Of a stretch of DNA of 64,000 nt, positions 39,529-50,296 are shown one piece after another. The position numbers and the translations under genes are program-made. Within the stretch, counting starts at the first letter, position 1. Every line of letters starts with the position of its first letter. The notes beneath the pieces are model-generated. The model was not told the origin of the DNA, searched no databases, and worked only from the letters and a program-made list of their open reading frames with translations. This stretch comes from Pseudomonas sihuiensis (GTDB lineage Bacteria; Pseudomonadota; Gammaproteobacteria; Pseudomonadales; Pseudomonadaceae): assembly GCF_900106015.1 (NCBI RefSeq), contig NZ_LT629797.1, positions 806,001 to 870,000 of the forward strand, read 5' to 3'.

Positions 39529-40740
39529 ATGGCTGTGGAATGGGAAGCCGGCAGGCTTGATAGTGACCTGGATGGCGTAGGCTTCGACACCCTGGCGGTG
39601 CGTGCCGGCCAGCACCGTTCGCCTGAGGGCGAGCATGGCGAGGCCTTGTACCTGACCTCCAGCTATGTATTCCGCACCGCAGCCGATGCCGCCGCGCGTT
39701 TTGCTGGCGAAGTGCCGGGCAACGTCTATTCGCGCTATACCAACCCTACCGTGCGTACCTTCGAGGAGCGTATTGCCGCACTGGAAGGCGCCGAGCAGGC
39801 GGTAGCCACTGCCTCCGGTATGTCTGCGATCCTCGCCATCGTCATGAGCCTGTGCAGTGGCGGTGACCATGTGTTGGTATCGCGCAGCGTATTCGGTTCG
39901 ACCATCAGCCTGTTCGAGAAGTACCTCAAGCGCTTTGGCATCGAGGTGGATTACGTGCCGCTGGCGGATCTGGATGCCTGGCAGACCGCGTTCAAGCCCA
40001 ATACCAAGCTGCTGTTCGTCGAATCGCCTTCCAACCCGCTGGCCGAACTGGTGGATATCGCCGCACTGGCCGAGATCGCCCATGCTCGCGGCGCGCTGCT
40101 GGCGGTGGACAACTGTTTCTGCACGCCGGCCCTGCAGCAGCCGCTGAAACTTGGCGCAGACATCGTCATGCATTCGGCGACCAAGTACATCGACGGCCAG
40201 GGCCGTGGTCTGGGCGGTGTGGTTGCCGGTCGCAGTGAGCAGATGAAGGAAGTGGTGGGTTTCCTGCGTACCGCCGGGCCGACCCTGAGCCCGTTCAATG
40301 CCTGGATGTTCGTCAAGGGCCTGGAAACCCTGCGCATCCGTATGCGTGCGCAGAGTGAGAGTGCCCTGCAGCTGGCGCTGTGGCTGGAGCAACAGCCGCA
40401 GGTCGAGCGCGTGCATTACGCGGGGCTGCCCAGTCATCCGCAGCACGAGCTGGCGAAAAAGCAGCAGAGCGCCTTCGGTGCGGTGGTCAGTTTCGAGGTC
40501 AAGGGTGGCCGTGATGCCGCCTGGAAGGTGATCGATGCCACACGCGTCATCTCCATCACCACCAACCTCGGCGACACCAAGACCACTGTCGCCCATCCGG
40601 CTACCACCTCCCATGGCCGCCTGACTCCGCAGGAGCGTGCCAACGCCGGTATTCGCGACAACTTGATCCGCGTCGCTGTGGGCCTGGAAGAGCTGGAAGA
40701 CCTCAAGGCGGATCTGGCGCGCGGCCTGGCTGCGCTCTGA
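39529..40740 (+). CDS. metZ: O-succinylhomoserine sulfhydrylase
   Basis: PLP enzyme of the Cys/Met metabolism family making homocysteine directly from O-succinylhomoserine and sulfide. 403 residues. PLP Lys at about 219 in [16 protein letters not shown], plus [20 protein letters not shown] and [14 protein letters not shown]. Placed after purF as in other Pseudomonas. The SDR gene starts two bases after its stop. Confidence 0.94.
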   Translation: MAVEWEAGRLDSDLDGVGFDTLAVRAGQHRSPEGEHGEALYLTSSYVFRTAADAAARFAGEVPGNVYSRYTNPTVRTFEERIAALEGAEQAVATASGMSAILAIVMSLCSGGDHVLVSRSVFGSTISLFEKYLKRFGIEVDYVPLADLDAWQTAFKPNTKLLFVESPSNPLAELVDIAALAEIAHARGALLAVDNCFCTPALQQPLKLGADIVMHSATKYIDGQGRGLGGVVAGRSEQMKEVVGFLRTAGPTLSPFNAWMFVKGLETLRIRMRAQSESALQLALWLEQQPQVERVHYAGLPSHPQHELAKKQQSAFGAVVSFEVKGGRDAAWKVIDATRVISITTNLGDTKTTVAHPATTSHGRLTPQERANAGIRDNLIRVAVGLEELEDLKADLARGLAAL

Positions 40741-40742
40741 GC

Positions 40743-41519
40743 ATGCTGGAGTGGGGGACGAATGACACGCCCAACAACGGGCGTGTCGCGTTGGTCACCG
40801 GAGCCGCGCGTGGCATCGGCCTGGGTATCAGTGCCTGGCTGATCACCGAGGGTTGGCAGGTGGTGTTGGCCGACGTCGACCGCGAGCGTGGCTCCAGAGT
40901 GGCACGTGCTTTGGGTGATAACGCCTGGTTCGTGGCCATGGATGTGGCCAAGGAAGATCAGGTAAGCGTCGGCGTCGCTGAGGTGCTGGGTCAGTTCGGG
41001 CGTCTCGATGCGCTGGTGTGCAATGCGGCTATCTCCGATCCGCACACGCCGCCGCTGGAGTCGCTCGACCTCAAGCGCTGGAATCGTCTGCTGGCGGTCA
41101 ACCTGACCGGCGCCATGCTGCTGGCCAAGCACTGTGCGCCATATTTGCGTGGGCATCGCGGCGCCATCGTCAATATCGCCTCCACCCGCGCCAGCCAGTC
41201 CGAGGCCGATTGCGAGGCGTACGCTGCGAGCAAGGGCGGGTTGGTTGCGCTCACTCACGCGCTGTCGATCAGCCTGGGGCCGGAGGTGCGCGTCAACTGC
41301 GTCAGCCCAGGCTGGATCGACTCTCGCGACCCGTCGCAGCAGCGCCTGGAGCCGCTGTCGGTGTTCGATCATGCGCAACATCCGGTCGGCCGTGTGGGTA
41401 CCGTGGAGGATGTAGCAGCGCAGGTCGCCTGGCTGCTCTCCGATGCGGCCGGTTTCATCACCGGACAGGAGTTCATCATTGACGGCGGCATGAGTCGCAA
41501 GATGATCTATCAGGATTGA
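40743..41519 (+). CDS. SDR-family oxidoreductase
   Basis: 258-residue classical short-chain dehydrogenase. Cofactor loop [17 protein letters not shown]-type NAG motif, catalytic YAASK in [17 protein letters not shown], and [10 protein letters not shown]. Asp in VVLADVDRE suggests NAD(H) preference. Almost certainly co-transcribed with metZ (two-base gap), but the substrate is unknown. Confidence 0.85.
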   Translation: MLEWGTNDTPNNGRVALVTGAARGIGLGISAWLITEGWQVVLADVDRERGSRVARALGDNAWFVAMDVAKEDQVSVGVAEVLGQFGRLDALVCNAAISDPHTPPLESLDLKRWNRLLAVNLTGAMLLAKHCAPYLRGHRGAIVNIASTRASQSEADCEAYAASKGGLVALTHALSISLGPEVRVNCVSPGWIDSRDPSQQRLEPLSVFDHAQHPVGRVGTVEDVAAQVAWLLSDAAGFITGQEFIIDGGMSRKMIYQD

Positions 41520-41530
41520 ATGCCTGTGGA

Positions 41531-41584
41531 AGCGAGCTCTGCTCGCGGAACGTGGTCTTGAAACCTTCGCGAGCAGAGCTCGCT
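41531..41584. repeat. Perfect 17-bp inverted repeat at a gene-order junction
   Basis: AGCGAGCTCTGCTCGCG (41531-41547) and its exact complement (41568-41584) with a 20-base loop. It sits between the metZ-SDR block and etfQO. Confidence 0.85.
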
Positions 41585-41605
41585 CCTACGGATTCGACAG
41601 AAACG

Positions 41606-41631
41606 AAAAAGGCTCCCGAGGGAGCCTTTTT
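41606..41631 (-). terminator. Terminator of etfQO
   Basis: AAAAAGGCTCCC and GGAGCCTTTTT form a stem with A and T runs, useful in both directions between convergent genes. Confidence 0.9.
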
Positions 41632-41645
41632 CATGTGTGGCCGAA

Positions 41646-43310
<1,665 letters not shown>

Positions 43311-43416
43311 AGGCTATCTCCTACTCAAGGCTCTTCGATATTTTATGTTGGAGGGCGCGGCTCGCTCCCTAAGCACGGCGTGGGCATTATATCTACACCC
43401 TCTCAGCGGGCCAATA

Positions 43417-43430
43417 CAAACGTTTGTTTG
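43417..43430. promoter_or_regulatory. PsrA-type fatty-acid-responsive operator
   Basis: CAAAC-GTTT-GTTTG matches the published PsrA consensus (G/C)AAAC-N2-4-GTTT(G/C). It is in the 324-base divergent gap between etfQO and etfB. P. aeruginosa PsrA is known to act on this same gene pair. The rest of 43311-43634 holds no gene that I can support. Confidence 0.7.
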
Positions 43431-43634
43431 AATTTTCTGTAGGCCTGTTAGAATCCTACTACATCGCGGATGACCGGCCAGTTCGCTGTATTGACCGGGC
43501 CAGGCCGCGGGGTCAAGATACGGGCGGTTTTGCGCTCGCCGTCTGAGCTGAAAGGTTGGTTGCGGCCGATTTTGCATCACCGGCCAGGCTCGCCTTGGCG
43601 ACATTCTTATTCACCGGAGAGTAACGAGGAATCC

Positions 43635-44384
43635 ATGAAGGTTCTTGTAGCTGTCAAACGAGTGGTTGACTACAACGTCAAGGTTCGCGTCAAGGCGGAC
43701 AACAGCGGCGTCGACCTCGCCAACGTCAAGATGTCCATGAACCCCTTCTGCGAAATCGCCGTGGAAGAAGCCGTACGCCTGAAGGAGAAAGGCGTGGCGA
43801 GCGAAATCGTCGTCGTCTCCATCGGCCCGGCTACCGCCCAGGAGCAACTGCGCACCGCGCTGGCTCTGGGTGCCGACCGCGCCATCCTGGTCGAATCCAA
43901 TGACGAGCTGAACTCCCTGGCCGTGGCCAAGCTGCTCAAGGCAGTGGTCGACAAGGAGCAGCCGCAGCTGGTGATCATGGGCAAGCAGGCCATCGACAGC
44001 GACAACAACCAGACCGGCCAGATGCTGGGCGCCCTGACTGGCTTCGGCCAAGGCACCTTCGCCTCCAAGGTTGAAGTGGCTGGCGACAAGGTCAACGTCA
44101 CCCGTGAGATCGATGGCGGTCTGCAGACCGTTGCGCTGAACCTGCCGGCGATCGTCACCACCGACCTGCGTCTGAACGAGCCGCGCTACGCGTCGCTGCC
44201 GAACATCATGAAGGCCAAGAAGAAGCCGCTGGAAACCGTCACTCCGGACGCTCTGGGCGTTTCCACCGCCTCCACCGTCAAGACCCTGAAAGTCGAAGCA
44301 CCGGCTGCTCGCAGCGCTGGCATCAAGGTCAAGTCCGTGGCTGAACTGGTCGAGAAACTGAAGAACGAGGCGAAGGTAATCTAA
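43635..44384 (+). CDS. etfB: Electron transfer flavoprotein subunit beta
   Basis: 249-residue AMP-binding subunit of [24 protein letters not shown] terminus, [19 protein letters not shown], and [27 protein letters not shown] precedes 43635. The frame is open further upstream, but the family starts here. Its stop codon abuts the etfA start. Confidence 0.97.
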   Translation: MKVLVAVKRVVDYNVKVRVKADNSGVDLANVKMSMNPFCEIAVEEAVRLKEKGVASEIVVVSIGPATAQEQLRTALALGADRAILVESNDELNSLAVAKLLKAVVDKEQPQLVIMGKQAIDSDNNQTGQMLGALTGFGQGTFASKVEVAGDKVNVTREIDGGLQTVALNLPAIVTTDLRLNEPRYASLPNIMKAKKKPLETVTPDALGVSTASTVKTLKVEAPAARSAGIKVKSVAELVEKLKNEAKVI

Positions 44385-45314
44385 ATGACTATCCTGGTTA
44401 TCGCTGAACACACCAATGCCGCTCTGGCTGCCGCTACCCTGAACACCGTTGCTGCTGCGCAGAAAATCGGTGGCGACATTCACGTTCTGGTAGCCGGTGC
44501 CAACGCTGGCGCTGCTGCCGAAGCCGCGGCCAAGATCGCTGGCGTGGCCAAGGTTCTGGTTGCCGACAACGCTGCCTATGCCAACCAGCTGCCGGAGAAC
44601 GTCGCTCCGCTGGTAGCCGAACTCGGCAAGGGCTACAGCCACATCCTGGCTGCCGCCACCAGCAACGGCAAGAACATCCTGCCGCGCGTCGCTGCTGCCC
44701 TGGACGTCGATCAGATCTCCGAGATCATCGCCGTTGAAAGCGCCGACACCTTCAAGCGTCCGATCTATGCCGGTAACGCCATCGCCACTGTGCAGTCCTC
44801 GGCTGCCATCAAGGTGATCACCGTGCGTAGCACCGGTTTCGACGCCGCTGCTGCCGAAGGCGGCAGCGCTGCCGTTGAAGCCGTTTCCGGCCCGGCTGAC
44901 GCCGGCAAGTCCGCCTTCGTTGGCGAGGAACTGGCCAAGTCCGACCGTCCGGAACTGACCGCTGCCAAGATCGTCGTTTCCGGCGGCCGTGGCATGGGCA
45001 ATGGCGACAACTTCAAGCACCTGTACGCCCTGGCCGACAAGCTGGGCGCTGCCGTCGGTGCTTCCCGCGCTGCCGTCGACGCCGGCTTCGTGCCGAACGA
45101 CATGCAGGTCGGTCAGACCGGCAAGATCGTTGCGCCGCAGCTGTACATCGCCGTCGGTATCTCCGGCGCGATCCAGCACCTGGCCGGCATGAAGGACTCC
45201 AAGGTGATCGTCGCGATCAACAAGGACGAAGAGGCGCCGATCTTCCAGGTGGCCGACTACGGTCTGGTTGCTGATCTATTCGAAGCCGTACCGGAGCTGG
45301 AAAAGTCGGTCTAA
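44385..45314 (+). CDS. etfA: Electron transfer flavoprotein subunit alpha
   Basis: 309-residue FAD-binding subunit. C-terminal signature region from [20 protein letters not shown] to [20 protein letters not shown], then [19 protein letters not shown]. The ATG follows the etfB TAA with no gap, so translation is coupled. Confidence 0.97.
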   Translation: MTILVIAEHTNAALAAATLNTVAAAQKIGGDIHVLVAGANAGAAAEAAAKIAGVAKVLVADNAAYANQLPENVAPLVAELGKGYSHILAAATSNGKNILPRVAAALDVDQISEIIAVESADTFKRPIYAGNAIATVQSSAAIKVITVRSTGFDAAAAEGGSAAVEAVSGPADAGKSAFVGEELAKSDRPELTAAKIVVSGGRGMGNGDNFKHLYALADKLGAAVGASRAAVDAGFVPNDMQVGQTGKIVAPQLYIAVGISGAIQHLAGMKDSKVIVAINKDEEAPIFQVADYGLVADLFEAVPELEKSV

Positions 45315-45332
45315 GCCGCTTTTCCCGCAACG

Positions 45333-45362
45333 AAAAAACCCGCTCACCAGAGCGGGTTTTTT
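45333..45362 (+). terminator. Terminator after etfA
   Basis: AACCCGCT/AGCGGGTT stem with a six-base loop, A run before and T run after. It also serves the convergent hydrolase gene. Confidence 0.92.
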
Positions 45363-45383
45363 ATTGCCTGCGTGTGCGCAGTG

Positions 45384-46310
45384 TCACTTCAGGCCTTCTA
45401 GAAACTGCCGGTAGAGCAGGGCGCTTTCTTCGGGGCGCTCGAGCATGGGGGCGTGGCCGACGTTGTCCATGATCACCACGCTGGGTTTGCCTAGCAGCGG
45501 CTGCATGACCTCGATGCTGGATACGTCCAGCACCCGGTCCTGTTTGCCCCAAAGCAGCAAGGTGGGGGCCTGGATTTTCGCCAGTTCGGGCTCCAATGGG
45601 ATGGCGCGCTCCACCAGTTGCTTGAATACCCGTTCATAGTGCGCAGCCTTGGCCATGGAGCGCTCGCCCAGATATCGCTTGAGCGACTCGGGCAGATAGG
45701 GAGGTTCGACGAAGATGAATTGCAGCAGATTGTCGAAATCCTGCGGTTGCTTGACCACCAGTGGATTGGGCGCACCACCGGTCAGCAATCGATACAGTTC
45801 GCTCTTGTGCGGGCTGTCGATTCCGGCGTTGGCCAATAGCGCCAGCGAACGAACACGATCCGGGTAGCGTGCCGCGAAGAGTGCGGCGATGTGTCCCCCC
45901 ATCGAATTGCCCAGCAGATGAGCCTGCTGGACGCCCATGGCATCGAGAATATCCGCCAGCCGTTCGGCCTGGGTGCCGACATCGTAGCTGCCAGGTGGCA
46001 GGTCGCTGTCACCGAAGCCGGGCAGGTCCAATGCGATGACGCGATAGTCCTTGGTCAGGTGGCGAGAAAAACGCAACCAGTTATCCTTGTCTGCAGCGAA
46101 ACCGTGGAGCAACACCAGGGTTTCGCCACTCGCCGGTCCTCCCTGGTAGTAATGGATGTTAAGATCGCGGACAGATAGCCGCTCGTGACTGAGCCCGGCG
46201 CGCTGTTGCTCTATCAGGCGCAGGCTGGTCAACTGAGTGGCCGGGAAGAAATACAGCGTTGCTGAGGCAGCGAGAAGCAGTAGCAGCAAAGCGAGCAGCA
46301 GTTTTTTCAT
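45384..46310 (-). CDS. plaF: PlaF-type inner-membrane phospholipase A / alpha/beta hydrolase
   Basis: 308 residues. An N-terminal membrane anchor (LLLALLLLLLAASATLYFF), then a catalytic domain with LLHGFAADKDNW, nucleophile Ser at about 136 in LLGNSMGGHIAALFA, acid in WGKQDRVLDV and His in DNVGHAPMLERP. Length, anchor and Ser position match PlaF (PA2949), which remodels membrane phospholipids, and that gene also lies near etfA in P. aeruginosa. Identification rests on remembered similarity; a generic esterase is the alternative. Confidence 0.78.
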   Translation of the reverse strand: MKKLLLALLLLLLAASATLYFFPATQLTSLRLIEQQRAGLSHERLSVRDLNIHYYQGGPASGETLVLLHGFAADKDNWLRFSRHLTKDYRVIALDLPGFGDSDLPPGSYDVGTQAERLADILDAMGVQQAHLLGNSMGGHIAALFAARYPDRVRSLALLANAGIDSPHKSELYRLLTGGAPNPLVVKQPQDFDNLLQFIFVEPPYLPESLKRYLGERSMAKAAHYERVFKQLVERAIPLEPELAKIQAPTLLLWGKQDRVLDVSSIEVMQPLLGKPSVVIMDNVGHAPMLERPEESALLYRQFLEGLK

Positions 46311-46383
46311 GGCGCGTCCTTATCGCGAATTATTCCGGCGGCGCCACTAAGCTAGCATGAACACAGAGGATGCCGGGGTGCTA

Positions 46384-46540
46384 GGGTCTGTACGAAAAGT
46401 CGCCGAGCGAAGGTCAGGTGAGGCAAAAATAGGTGAGGAACGGACTGGGCTCGCATTCGAGTTTACGAGCTGTAAATGAGCATTCCGAACCTGTTTTTAA
46501 CGAAGCATCACCGAGCGCAGGCATTTTTTGTACAGAGCCC
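46384..46540. mobile_element. 157-bp IS-like/MITE element with imperfect inverted ends
   Basis: Left end GGGTCTGTACGAAAAGT, right end (complement) GGGCTCTGTACAAAAAATG. The inner flanks are also partly symmetric (CGCCGAGCG, CGCTCGGTG). No transposase gene and no clear target duplication. The outermost bases GGGTCTGT match the element at 36932. It ends 41 bases before the binding-protein start and may carry or disturb its promoter. Confidence 0.65.
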
Positions 46541-46581
46541 AAATCTATCCTGCCAATCAACGCATAAACCGAGAGTAGCCA

Positions 46582-47415
46582 ATGCCTGAGCGTTGTCTGT
46601 TTAAGTCGCTGTTGCTGTGGTGCGCCCTGGTCGTTATGCCGACTGCAGCCCTGGCCGTTGGTAAATGCGAGCGCCTGGTGGCGACCGGTAATCCGGAATA
46701 TCCCCCCTATCTCTGGCGTGATCCGCAGAATCCGCAGCAGCTGATCGGCGCCAATGCCGATCTGCTCAAACACCTGGCAAAAGAACTCGGTGTGGTGGTT
46801 GACGTGATCTACACCGGGCCCTGGTCGCGAGCGCAGGATGAGGTGCGTACCGGGCGTGTCGACCTGATCGCTGGGGCCTTCATCACTCTGCCGCGGTTGG
46901 AGCACATGGACTACGTGCACCCTGCGTTCTTCTATACGCCCAGCGTGGTTTGGGTGCGCAAGGGCGAAGCATTTCCCTACGGCAGCTGGATCGACTTGCA
47001 GGGGCATACTGGCGACACCCTGGTGGGCAACAGTTTTGGTCAGCAGTTCGATACCTTCGCCAAGCAGAACCTGAAGCTCGAGGGCGTCTCCAGCTTGACT
47101 CAGGCGTTCCAGAAGTTGCTGCTTGGCCGCACCGACTATGTGCTCTACGAGCGCTACCCAGGCTTGGCGCTCGCCGAGACGCTGGGCATGGAAGATGATC
47201 TGGAGGTGCTGGACCCGCCGATTTCCAGCGAAGGCCTCTACCTTACCCTGTCGCATAATTCGGCGTGCAACGAGCCCTGGCTACGCGGCCAGCTGGCGCG
47301 AAATATGGCAGAAATGGTCGCCGCCGGGCTGCCTGAGCAGTTCCTGCAACGCAATCTGGAACTATGGAAGGCACAGCAGATGCAGCCTGATCCGGTTGGC
47401 GACGTCACTCAGTAG
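46582..47415 (+). CDS. Periplasmic family 3 solute-binding protein
   Basis: 277 residues: signal peptide (LLLWCALVVMPTAALA), then a type II periplasmic-binding fold typical of amino-acid receptors (VATGNPEYPPYLWRDP, NADLLKHLAKELGV, GRVDLIAGAFITLPRLEHMDY). No permease or ATPase genes are adjacent, so it may be an orphan receptor or a signalling co-receptor. Two envelope lipoprotein genes follow at close spacing and probably share its transcript. Confidence 0.85.
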   Translation: MPERCLFKSLLLWCALVVMPTAALAVGKCERLVATGNPEYPPYLWRDPQNPQQLIGANADLLKHLAKELGVVVDVIYTGPWSRAQDEVRTGRVDLIAGAFITLPRLEHMDYVHPAFFYTPSVVWVRKGEAFPYGSWIDLQGHTGDTLVGNSFGQQFDTFAKQNLKLEGVSSLTQAFQKLLLGRTDYVLYERYPGLALAETLGMEDDLEVLDPPISSEGLYLTLSHNSACNEPWLRGQLARNMAEMVAAGLPEQFLQRNLELWKAQQMQPDPVGDVTQ

Positions 47416-47424
47416 GAAATTTTC

Positions 47425-47775
47425 GTGATCAATCGAACCCTTCCCTTGCTGCTGGCGCTGGGCCTGACGGCCTGTGCCAGCGATCCTGCTCCCATCGAGC
47501 AGATGCGGCTGACCGAACAGGCGTTGGCGCAGACCAAATCCCTGGGGGTGGTCAGCGAACAGTCCGCGTCACTTCACCAGGCTGAAGAGAAGTTCGCGCA
47601 GGCCCAGGTGGCCATGCAGGACGGTGAACACAAGCAGGCGCGCCTACTGGCCGAACAGGCCGAGCTGGATGCGCGCCTGGCTGAAGCTGAGCACCTCAAT
47701 GCCAAAGGTCGGGAGCAACTGACCGAACTCAATCAACGCATCGGCCGTCTGCGCCAGCAACTGGGAGCCATGTGA
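47425..47775 (+). CDS. DUF4398-like lipoprotein
   Basis: 116 residues, GTG start with AGGAAA upstream. Lipobox LTAC within the first 17 residues, then an entirely helical coiled-coil domain rich in Ala, Gln and Glu (LHQAEEKFAQAQVAMQDG). Likely outer-membrane anchored. Its stop overlaps the start of the OmpA gene (TGATG). The related helical segment recurs at the front of that protein. Confidence 0.8.
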   Translation: MINRTLPLLLALGLTACASDPAPIEQMRLTEQALAQTKSLGVVSEQSASLHQAEEKFAQAQVAMQDGEHKQARLLAEQAELDARLAEAEHLNAKGREQLTELNQRIGRLRQQLGAM

Positions 47776-48587
47776 TGAAGGCTTTTGGTCATCTGGGCGG
47801 TCTGATGCTGGTCGGTACGCTGTTGAGTGGTTGTGCGTCCAGTCAGCTGGCGAGTGAGCAGGCTCTGGAAGAAGCGCGTCTGAGTTTTCAGTCGGTCAAG
47901 GAAGATCCCAGCGTGCTGCGCGCCGCACCCAAGGACGTGATTCGCGCAGGCGAATCGCTGGGTCGTGCCGAGCGCCTGTCCAGTTACTGGGGTAGTGGCG
48001 ACGATGTGCGTCATTACGCCTACCTCAGCCAGCGCTATGCCGAGATCGCCCGGCAACACAGCGATATCAGTCTCAACCAGGAACGCGCAGCCAAGCTCGA
48101 GCTGGAACGCCAGCGTCTGCAGTTGACCCTGCGCGAAGCCAAGCTGATGAGCGTGCAGCAGCACAACGGCTGGTTGGAAGAGCAGATGGTCAGCCTCGCC
48201 ACCAACGAGACCGAGCGCGGCCTGGTGATGACCCTGGGCGATATGTTGTTCGACGCCGGTCGCGCCGATCTGCAACCAGCAGCCAACCGTACGGTGCTCA
48301 AACTCGTGCAGTTCCTGCAGATCAATCCGCAGCGCCGCGTGCGGATCGAGGGCTATACCGACAACACGGGCGATGCCGCCGAGAATCTCGAACTGTCGCG
48401 CGCGCGCGCGCAGGCTGTGGCCGATCTGCTGGTGGATCTGGGCGTGGAAGCCAAGCGTATTCAGATCGCCGGTTACGGTGTCGACTTCCCGGTTGCGGAA
48501 AATGCGTCGGCACGTGGCCGCGCGCAGAATCGGCGGGTGGAAATCGTCTTCTCCGACGAGCGAGGCCAGCTTGGTGCCGAGCGCTGA
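47775..48587 (+). CDS. OmpA-family peptidoglycan-binding lipoprotein with DUF4398-like front
   Basis: 270 residues from the ATG at 47775 (a GTG one codon earlier is possible). Lipobox LSGC, a helical region similar in style to the preceding protein, then an OmpA/MotB domain (about 150-265) with GDMLFDAGRADLQPAANRTV, IEGYTDNTGDAAENLELSRA and ARGRAQNRRVEIVF. Expected to tether the outer membrane to the cell wall. Confidence 0.88.
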   Translation: MKAFGHLGGLMLVGTLLSGCASSQLASEQALEEARLSFQSVKEDPSVLRAAPKDVIRAGESLGRAERLSSYWGSGDDVRHYAYLSQRYAEIARQHSDISLNQERAAKLELERQRLQLTLREAKLMSVQQHNGWLEEQMVSLATNETERGLVMTLGDMLFDAGRADLQPAANRTVLKLVQFLQINPQRRVRIEGYTDNTGDAAENLELSRARAQAVADLLVDLGVEAKRIQIAGYGVDFPVAENASARGRAQNRRVEIVFSDERGQLGAER

Positions 48588-48601
48588 GCGAAATGCCTGA
48601 C

Positions 48602-48629
48602 AAAACCCCGGCAGAGTCCGGGGTTTTTT
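48602..48629 (+). terminator. Terminator after the OmpA lipoprotein gene
   Basis: AAAACCCCGG/CCGGGGTTTT stem, six-base loop, six T residues. Confidence 0.92.
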
Positions 48630-48687
48630 ATGCACTGAAAATGGCGACGATGCCGTGCCCGATTGGCAAGCAATGGCGTAAGGGAAA

Positions 48688-48702
48688 ACAGATCGTATCT
48701 GT
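48688..48702. promoter_or_regulatory. Candidate operator upstream of the MocR-type regulator
   Basis: ACAGAT-CGT-ATCTGT inverted repeat, with ACAATTGT at 48709-48716 beside it, 62 bases before the start codon. Autoregulation is plausible but unproven. Confidence 0.4.
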
Positions 48703-48764
48703 GCCGGTACAATTGTGTAGCAATAGGTTACTGTTATGCTCCAGTGACCACGGAGGATATCGCC

Positions 48765-50210
48765 ATGACCAATCTGCTGCTCTATCAACGTATCGCCCAG
48801 CAGTTGGCCGAGGATATTCGTCGCGGTGTTTACCAGCCTGGCGAGCGCGTGCCTTCGGTGCGCAAGATGAGTGCTCAGCTCAATGTCAGCCACGCCACGG
48901 TGTTGCAGGCCTACGCCAACCTCGAAGATCAGGGATTGATTCGTGCACGCCCGCAATCGGGCTTCTACGTGCACCAGACGCCAGCGCTGACCGCGCCGAC
49001 GCCGGATATCGCCAAGGTCGAGCGACCAGGTCTGGTCACCCGCGCCAGCATTATCAACCAGGTGCTTACCGAGTCGCGCCGCGAGGGCGTATTTCCGCTG
49101 GGCGCCGCGGTGCCGCATGTCGATTACCTGCCGGTGCGCGCATTGCACCAGCAACTGGCCAAGGTCACCCGTTTTCACAGCCCGCGCGCCTTCAGCTACA
49201 TGTTCAGCCCCGGCTTCGAGCCGTTGCGCCGCCAGGTGGCGATCCGCATGCGCGATGCCGGCGTGGTGGTCGATCCGTCCGAGGTGGTGATCACCCATGG
49301 CTGCGTCGATGCGCTGCAGATGAGCCTGCGTGTGCTGACCAAGCCGGGCGATCTCATCGCGGTAGAGTCGCCAACCTATTACGGGCTGCTGCAACTGGCC
49401 GATCTGCTGGGGCTCAAGGTCATCGAGATTCCCTGCGACCCGACTACCGGCATCAGCCTTGAAGCGCTGCAACTGGCGGCCAACCAGTGGCCCATCAAGG
49501 CGTTGGTGCTGACTGCGCGGCTGTCCAACCCGCTGGGCGGCACCATCCCCGAGGAGCGTCAGCGTCAGTTGTTGCGCCTGGCCGGTGATTACGATTTCCA
49601 GATCGTCGAAGACGATATCTACGGCGAGCTGATGTTCGAGCAGGGGCCGCCCAAGGCACTGAAGTCGCATGATCGCGACAGCCGGGTGATCTATTGCTCG
49701 AGTTTCTCCAAGACCCTGTCACCGGGTGTGCGTATCGGCTGGATCGTCGCCGGCAAGTATCAGGACGAGATCCAGCGGCTGCAGACCTTTTCCACCCATT
49801 CGGCGTGCAGCGTCACCCAGATGGCGGTGGCGGCTTATCTGGAGAACGGTGGCTATGACCGCCATCTGCGGCATATTCGCCAGGAGTACCGCAAGAACCT
49901 CAATGCCTTCCAGCTGGCGGTGCAGCAGTATTTTCCGGTCGGCACGCAGATGACCCGGCCCAAGGGCGGCTTTATCCTCTGGGTCAGCCTGCCGGCGCGG
50001 GTCAACACCAAGGATCTGCACGTGCGCGCGCTGCAGCAGGGCATTTCCATCGCACCGGGGCTGATCTTCAGCAACACCGAGCAGTTCAATCATTGCGTGC
50101 GGCTCAACTGCGGCATTCCCTGGAACCGCGAAGCCGAAAGGGCGCTGATGACTCTGGGCATGTTGGCCACGCAGTTGTGCCAGGAGGCGGGCGGTTCCTG
50201 GGAAGGTTGA
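48765..50210 (+). CDS. MocR-type GntR regulator fused to an aminotransferase-like domain
   Basis: 481 residues: N-terminal GntR winged HTH (LAEDIRRGVYQPGERVPSVRK, NVSHATVLQAYANLEDQGLI) joined to a fold-type I PLP domain. The PLP Lys lies in SSFSKTLSPGVRIGWIVAG and the cofactor contacts include ESPTYYGLLQ and VEDDIYGEL. Such proteins usually act as PLP- or amino-acid-responsive regulators. GGAGG sets the start at 48765. The target is unknown; no divergent gene is present. Confidence 0.88.
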   Translation: MTNLLLYQRIAQQLAEDIRRGVYQPGERVPSVRKMSAQLNVSHATVLQAYANLEDQGLIRARPQSGFYVHQTPALTAPTPDIAKVERPGLVTRASIINQVLTESRREGVFPLGAAVPHVDYLPVRALHQQLAKVTRFHSPRAFSYMFSPGFEPLRRQVAIRMRDAGVVVDPSEVVITHGCVDALQMSLRVLTKPGDLIAVESPTYYGLLQLADLLGLKVIEIPCDPTTGISLEALQLAANQWPIKALVLTARLSNPLGGTIPEERQRQLLRLAGDYDFQIVEDDIYGELMFEQGPPKALKSHDRDSRVIYCSSFSKTLSPGVRIGWIVAGKYQDEIQRLQTFSTHSACSVTQMAVAAYLENGGYDRHLRHIRQEYRKNLNAFQLAVQQYFPVGTQMTRPKGGFILWVSLPARVNTKDLHVRALQQGISIAPGLIFSNTEQFNHCVRLNCGIPWNREAERALMTLGMLATQLCQEAGGSWEG

Positions 50211-50296
50211 GAAAGCATGCCCTGGGTTAACCCGTTTCATCGAGGGGCTGCGTCTACCTGAGCGAAGGTCTCATGCCATTACTCAGGAGGTGCACC

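Noticed and set aside
37846-40614. Very long minus-strand open frame opposite purF and metZ
   Set aside because: The plus strand encodes two unmistakable housekeeping enzymes. The opposite frame is His/Val/Gln-rich with no ribosome site or recognisable domain, typical of GC-rich antisense frames.
48663-48764. Longer N terminus for the MocR-type regulator
   Set aside because: The extra 34 codons include the promoter-like palindromes and lack a ribosome site; GGAGG and the GntR alignment support 48765.
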